This document shows positions 60,049 through 64,000 of a stretch of DNA of 64,000 nucleotides, in pieces. The stretch is from NCBI RefSeq assembly GCF_009389715.1, contig NW_024068239.1, forward strand, positions 62,001-126,000, given 5' to 3'. The position numbers and the translations under genes were made by a program. The DNA is from Phoenix dactylifera. Taxonomy: Eukaryota; Streptophyta; Magnoliopsida; Arecales; Arecaceae. The first letter of the stretch is position 1, and each line of letters begins with the position of its first letter. A model generated the notes under the pieces. The model searched no databases, was not told the DNA's origin, and was given only the letters and a program-made list of their open reading frames with translations.

Positions 60049-60306
60049 AGCAATTCATGCATAAAAACTGCTTACAACAATATGCTCAAATTAAGGTCAT
60101 CCATACCTTTGCTAATATATCAAACTGTTAATGAAGGGCATCCACATGCATCACAATTCAGATCTACTATTTTGATAGATGGAGTGACTTTCATATCATC
60201 TCGGACATTTTCTCGTCAAAAAGAAGCAGAGCAAGATGTGGCAAAACTTGCTCTTGAAGGCATATCTAGGAAGATAAAGGATGAAGGAATTCCCCTAATT
60301 CATGCA
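60049..60306 (+). pseudogene. Exon-like fragment of a double-stranded-RNA-binding protein, frameshifted
   Basis: Preceded by a T-rich tract and ACAG, followed by the donor GTATGT, so it has the look of an exon. One frame reads MHKNCLQQYAQ from the ATG at 60057; about ten codons on the frame moves by one base and reads RSSIPLLIYQTVNEGHPHAS, then TILIDGVTF, then RQKEAEQDVAKLALEGI. Together they cover the alpha-beta-beta-beta-alpha fold of a dsRBD as in plant DRB proteins, which bind Dicer-like enzymes in small-RNA processing. The shift (about 60090-60097) and the lack of following DRB exons point to a decayed copy; a base-calling error cannot be excluded. Confidence 0.65.
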
Positions 60307-61674
60307 GTATGTTGCATCTATCTAATCATTGTTTCATTTAAATTTGTCATTGCAACATTTTTACACTTCCAAATGTTGTGTAGTGTTTGTATGTTTTACT
60401 CCAACAATTGATATCACTAGTCTTGCAATTTGAGTTATTTGTTTCTTAATTTGTTTTGATACTTGTACAGAAAACAAGAGAGCTAACACAAAAAGAACTG
60501 CTATGATATTGTATTGAGATATCTAAGCCTACTTTTATTCGTTAATTATATTGTCTTCCACTAAGAAGATTAAGAAATTTTTTGTTCCTTCTTTGTTATT
60601 GCTTTGCTAAGTCGTGCATTTATTTGTGAATTCAGGATGTTGCTCATAAAGCAAAACAAGGGTTAGGCAGGCATATATGTTCCATGTAGGTAAATTTAAG
60701 ATTACCGAACAAAAAGCATGAAAATCATAACTACAATGCTTTATAGGATATTTGCAGATCAGTTAATCATTAAAAAAAATGATGCAATGGATGTCATATC
60801 CGAAAATATCTTATCGAGAGATTTAAAGCTGCCTTTTATTCTTTAATTATATAGTCATACACTAAGAAGATTAAGAAATTTGTTTTTCCTTCTTTTTGAT
60901 TGTTTTGCTAAGTCATGCATTTGTTTGTGAATTCAGTATGTTGCTCATAAAACAAAATAAGGTTTAGGTGAATTTAAGATTACCCAACATAAAGCATCAA
61001 GTTCATGGAATATAAATCATAACCACAATGTTTTATAGGATATTTTCAGGTCAGTTGATCATTTGAGAAAATGATGCAGTAGATGTCAGATGATTTGTTT
61101 GTTAGTCTCAAGTATTGTCTAAAGTTTCAGATCAATTATTCATGTAATAAAGGGCAAAGAATGTTGTATCATTTGTTTGTGTTTGAAATATATTACTAAG
61201 TAATTGGACTCCATCACTTTCACTTCATGTTACTTGTTGGGTGCAACCATTACATAATAATGTGTGCACATGTATGCGTTCACAAGTTCACTTGTGGAAG
61301 TGAGATGAGCTATGATATCTTATCTCTAACTTTGCGTTACTTAAAAATAAGAGCATTGCAAGTTAATTTCTCAGTAAATCAATATAACTTCTTACCATTT
61401 GGAATGGCGAGATAAGCTATTCTACCCACTTTGTTTTCATACTAAAAACTAATTGATATAGCTCTAGAACTGCTTGAAATTATCCCCTAACATTGTAAAC
61501 TTTTACTTTGGAGCTTCATAATCTTTTGTTCAGTTATAACTAAATGCAATTATTTCTACTTTTGCTAATGTGAAGTCTACCACTATTTTGAGGTGTCTTT
61601 CTCTGCTATAATCAATATTGTCATTAATCATGATGAATGTTTTACCCATAAATTTTTTTTGAGCATCACAATAT
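60307..61674. other. Region downstream of the dsRBD fragment, with a duplicated block
   Basis: Two similar blocks, about 60530-60780 and 60830-61075, share AAGAAGATTAAGAAATTT, ATGTTGCTCATAAA and TTTATAGGATATTT. The rest is AT-rich without coding signal. Confidence 0.55.
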
Positions 61675-61809
61675 TGTAATAACCCAGGTCCTCACCTAAA
61701 ATGGCTAGCCGAAGGTATTATTTGGGTTCCTTGATCCTATATAAGTATCCAAGATCTATCCAGCGAATAACCGATGTGGGACTAAACACACGCCTGCATG
61801 GGTCCTCAT
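61675..61809 (-). mobile_element. TRIM-like LTR fragment
   Basis: On the minus strand it reads GAGGACC, GTGTGTTTAGTCCCACATCG, GATCTTGGATACTTATATAG and GGTGAGGACCTGGGTTATTA. It matches both arms of the element in ORP intron 3. Probably a solo or truncated terminal repeat of a small non-autonomous retroelement. Confidence 0.5.
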
Positions 61810-63497
61810 ATACTTCCTCCGTTCAAGTTCCGATATCCTTGTCAGGTTAAGGATTCAAATCTATTCAAATCTAATAGAATAATAGATTGAAATCAGAATA
61901 TAGAAAGAGATATCGGCATACTGGAAGAGACATAAGAATGAAACCAAGTGAGGATAAAAGTGATAAGAAATTGATTTGGATGGTATGGATTTTGCGCCAA
62001 AGATTTGGAAACATTCCCATTAGGAGATTTTTTCATCATAAAAAAAGACCTCTTTTAGTGAGTTCGTTTTAGGCCTCCAAATGCATTGGGCCGCCCCTGG
62101 ATGGATACAAACATTTAGTATATATTATATATTAAAAATAAGACTTGGAATGTTAATGGTCATCCATCTTCCTTTCTCCTGTTGCTACATTTCTTGTTAC
62201 CTTTTATTGCTAAAAGAAAGGACTTCTCAACTCCCCCTTACAATAGTTCTATTCCTAAGATCAAACAAATAATGAATAAGTAGAAAAGAAAGAGTTTTTA
62301 GCTCTAAAACTATCTGTTTGAGTCACCCATATTGTCCTCAATTTCAGGTATACATCCTAAGCTTAAAGGGTAATGTTGATATTGTGACCTTACTTTTTTA
62401 ATTCCTACGTGCTTTTAATTCCTTGCTTAAAAGGATACATAATCTCGCCATATCTATTTTAACCTATTTTAAAGGGATTCACAACGGTCTCTAATGCTTT
62501 TCTTCTATCATATTAACTCTATTAAATATGAAAATCAATTAGATAGAAAACATATTCGCATTCCTAGTGCTAGTGTCCCCAATGAAGCATGATTTAAATG
62601 AAGATAAGATTTACTGACTGTTTACACCATATTTAGACCGATGGTTGTGATCTAAAGGTCGATAGACTAAGAAAAACGTAGGTTGAAATATACAAAATGC
62701 AAGCTAAATGAATGGGGCGGAGACCTAAGGGAGCGAAGAGTGGGTTAGTTATACACATCTTACCACTATCTAGAGTATGGAAGAAGTGGAATAGTTGTAT
62801 CTATCTTATGACTACCTAGAATATGGGAGGAATAAGGACTTTTATGAGTTTTGTAATTCAGTTTCATCTCCCTTCTCCAAGAAGAGGTTTATATAGAGAA
62901 TTTCATAAATTAAAGGTGCTAATAGAAAATAGGATTATAGTGTGTCATTCGTATTTGGCCATGTAGAAGATGTAGGTATGATGGTAAGATTAGTTTATAC
63001 TTATTTGGAAGAGATTAGAGAAAACTTCTACAAAGACAGAGATTCTCCTGACAAGCAAAGGTTAGTAGGGTGAAAATGAATGTATTGATATAATTTACAT
63101 TAGGGGCACATTTGGTTCGTGGCCAGAATAGAAGTTGAAATGGACTGAAATAAGAATTAGAATAGCCATATTCTTTGATGCATTTGGTTTATGACAGAAA
63201 TTAGAATCAAATTTGAATACCTGAGGAGAGTATAGATTGGATTTATGAGGATTGGGACATTTCTATTTTTCTTAAAATTGGAAAAAGAATGGGAGCCATT
63301 TATTTCTATTCATCCTTCAACTAAATATATCCTAGATTTTCAGAAAAACAAGTCACAAAGTTAGTGTAGTTTATGTTTATGAGTGCACTGTATTGGGCGT
63401 AGCTCAAGCTATGCATTCCAAACCATTCTTCTCAGCCCAGGCTGGCCTGCCGAATGGGCCTTGCAGATCCACATATGTCACTCGCGTCCATTTCAAA

Positions 63498-63537
<40 letters not shown>

Positions 63538-63891
63538 GTCAGAGGGAGAAAAACAGTAAGCAAAAGAAAGGCCGACGCACAGCCACAGAGCCGCCCAACG
63601 GATCCAAAGCGCGATCGTCGCTGCCCACAGTATTTAATATTTCTCGGGACATCCGCTGCGGCATCGGGATCGCAGTTAGGTAACGTGGCGGGGGCCTCAC
63701 GCCGACACCCACCGCACGGATGGAATTGGAATCCCTTCCCCACCGTTGAGCCGCCGCTGTCGCTTCCGATCCACGCCTCTCTCTCTCTCTCTCTCCTCCC
63801 TGTCTCCCTTCCCCTCTTAGCGAGATTGTGGTTCTCACCGACGCGGCCAGAGCACCCGCCCTCATTCCTTCCGCCGCCCGCGGTCACTACC
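61810..63891. other. Intergenic and ARP3 promoter region
   Basis: AT-rich up to about 63390, including a Tourist-like left end at 63102 (GGGGCACATTTGGTTCG after TTA) with no visible right partner. From about 63500 GC-rich, with a GA tract (63501-63535) and a CT tract (63777-63795), as expected of a plant promoter and leader. Confidence 0.55.
63501..63535. repeat. (GA)n microsatellite in the ARP3 upstream region
   Basis: About 17 GA dinucleotides, some 430 bases before the ARP3 start. Confidence 0.95.
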
Positions 63892-64000
63892 ATGAGCGGA
63901 TGCCCTAGGCGGCGCCACCTCTCGGATCTCGTCGGCAGATCCACCCCCTCCGCGCTCTCCAATGGACGCTGCTTCTCGGCCGGCCGTTGTCATCGACAAC
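63892..64000 (+). other. Upstream open frame overlapping the ARP3 start
   Basis: An ATG at 63892, 70 bases before the ARP3 ATG, opens a frame (MSGCPRRRHLSDLV...) with no stop before the window ends. It is shifted against ARP3 and so overlaps its coding start. If the transcript begins upstream of it, it could lower ARP3 translation. Confidence 0.4.
63962..64000 (+). CDS. ARP3: Actin-related protein 3, first 13 codons
   Basis: MDAASRPAVVIDN is the conserved N-terminus of plant ARP3 (Arabidopsis has Thr at position 4). VVIDN is the start of the actin-fold phosphate-1 loop. ARP3 is a core subunit of the Arp2/3 complex, which nucleates branched actin filaments and shapes trichomes and pavement cells. 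The window ends in the middle of the first exon, so nothing more can be said about intactness. The preceding 400 bases are GC-rich with GA/CT tracts, consistent with a leader. Confidence 0.85.
   Translation, partial: MDAASRPAVVIDN

Noticed and set aside
63102..63330. Possible Tourist-like MITE starting GGGGCACATTTGGTTCG after TTA
   Set aside because: The left end fits, but I found no matching inverted right end or second TTA/TAA, so it is at best a truncated copy.
1..64000. CRISPR arrays, rRNA or tRNA genes
   Set aside because: No spaced direct repeats of CRISPR type and no rRNA or tRNA cloverleaf sequence noticed; the window is nuclear plant DNA. A tRNA scan was not possible.

Overview
This window is nuclear DNA of a flowering plant, most likely a monocot. 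Genes are split by long AT-rich introns, more than a third of the window is LTR retrotransposon, and two host genes have very GC-rich first exons or leaders. A palm or relative would fit, but that is inference; no species marker is visible.

Layout. (1) 1-8723: Ty3/gypsy element of the Tat lineage on the minus strand (TE1). Its left end lies outside the window; it has a nearly open gag-pol, two tandem arrays and a 1.1 kb 5' LTR. (2) 8858-10594: a small internally deleted Tat relative (TE3). (3) 10603-11895: a hAT-like DNA element with 8-bp target duplications that carries a dead membrane-protein gene copy. (4) 14223-14604: a two-exon minus-strand gene for a secreted RGF/GOLVEN-type peptide precursor. 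(5) 16398-36112: an eight-exon minus-strand gene for an oxysterol-binding-protein-related protein (ORP), with introns holding a Tourist-like element, a hAT MITE and a foldback TRIM-like repeat. (6) 40230-52836: a complete Tat element (TE2) with GATCC target duplications; its gag-pol is broken many times, but it carries an intact, apparently spliced gene on the opposite strand. (7) 53701-59050: a defective Ty1/copia (Tnt1/Tork-like) element whose two LTRs differ in an unusual way. (8) 60049-60306: an exon-like double-stranded-RNA-binding-domain fragment with a frameshift. (9) 63962-64000: the first 13 codons of actin-related protein 3, cut by the window end.

The host genes look unrelated in function: peptide hormone signalling, lipid transfer at membrane contacts, and Arp2/3 actin nucleation. 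The most unusual content is in the Tat elements. All three keep the same antisense start module on the strand opposite gag-pol. In TE2 it opens a predicted 651-residue, three-exon protein that stays intact although gag-pol is dead; in TE1 gag-pol is nearly intact and this antisense gene is cut short.
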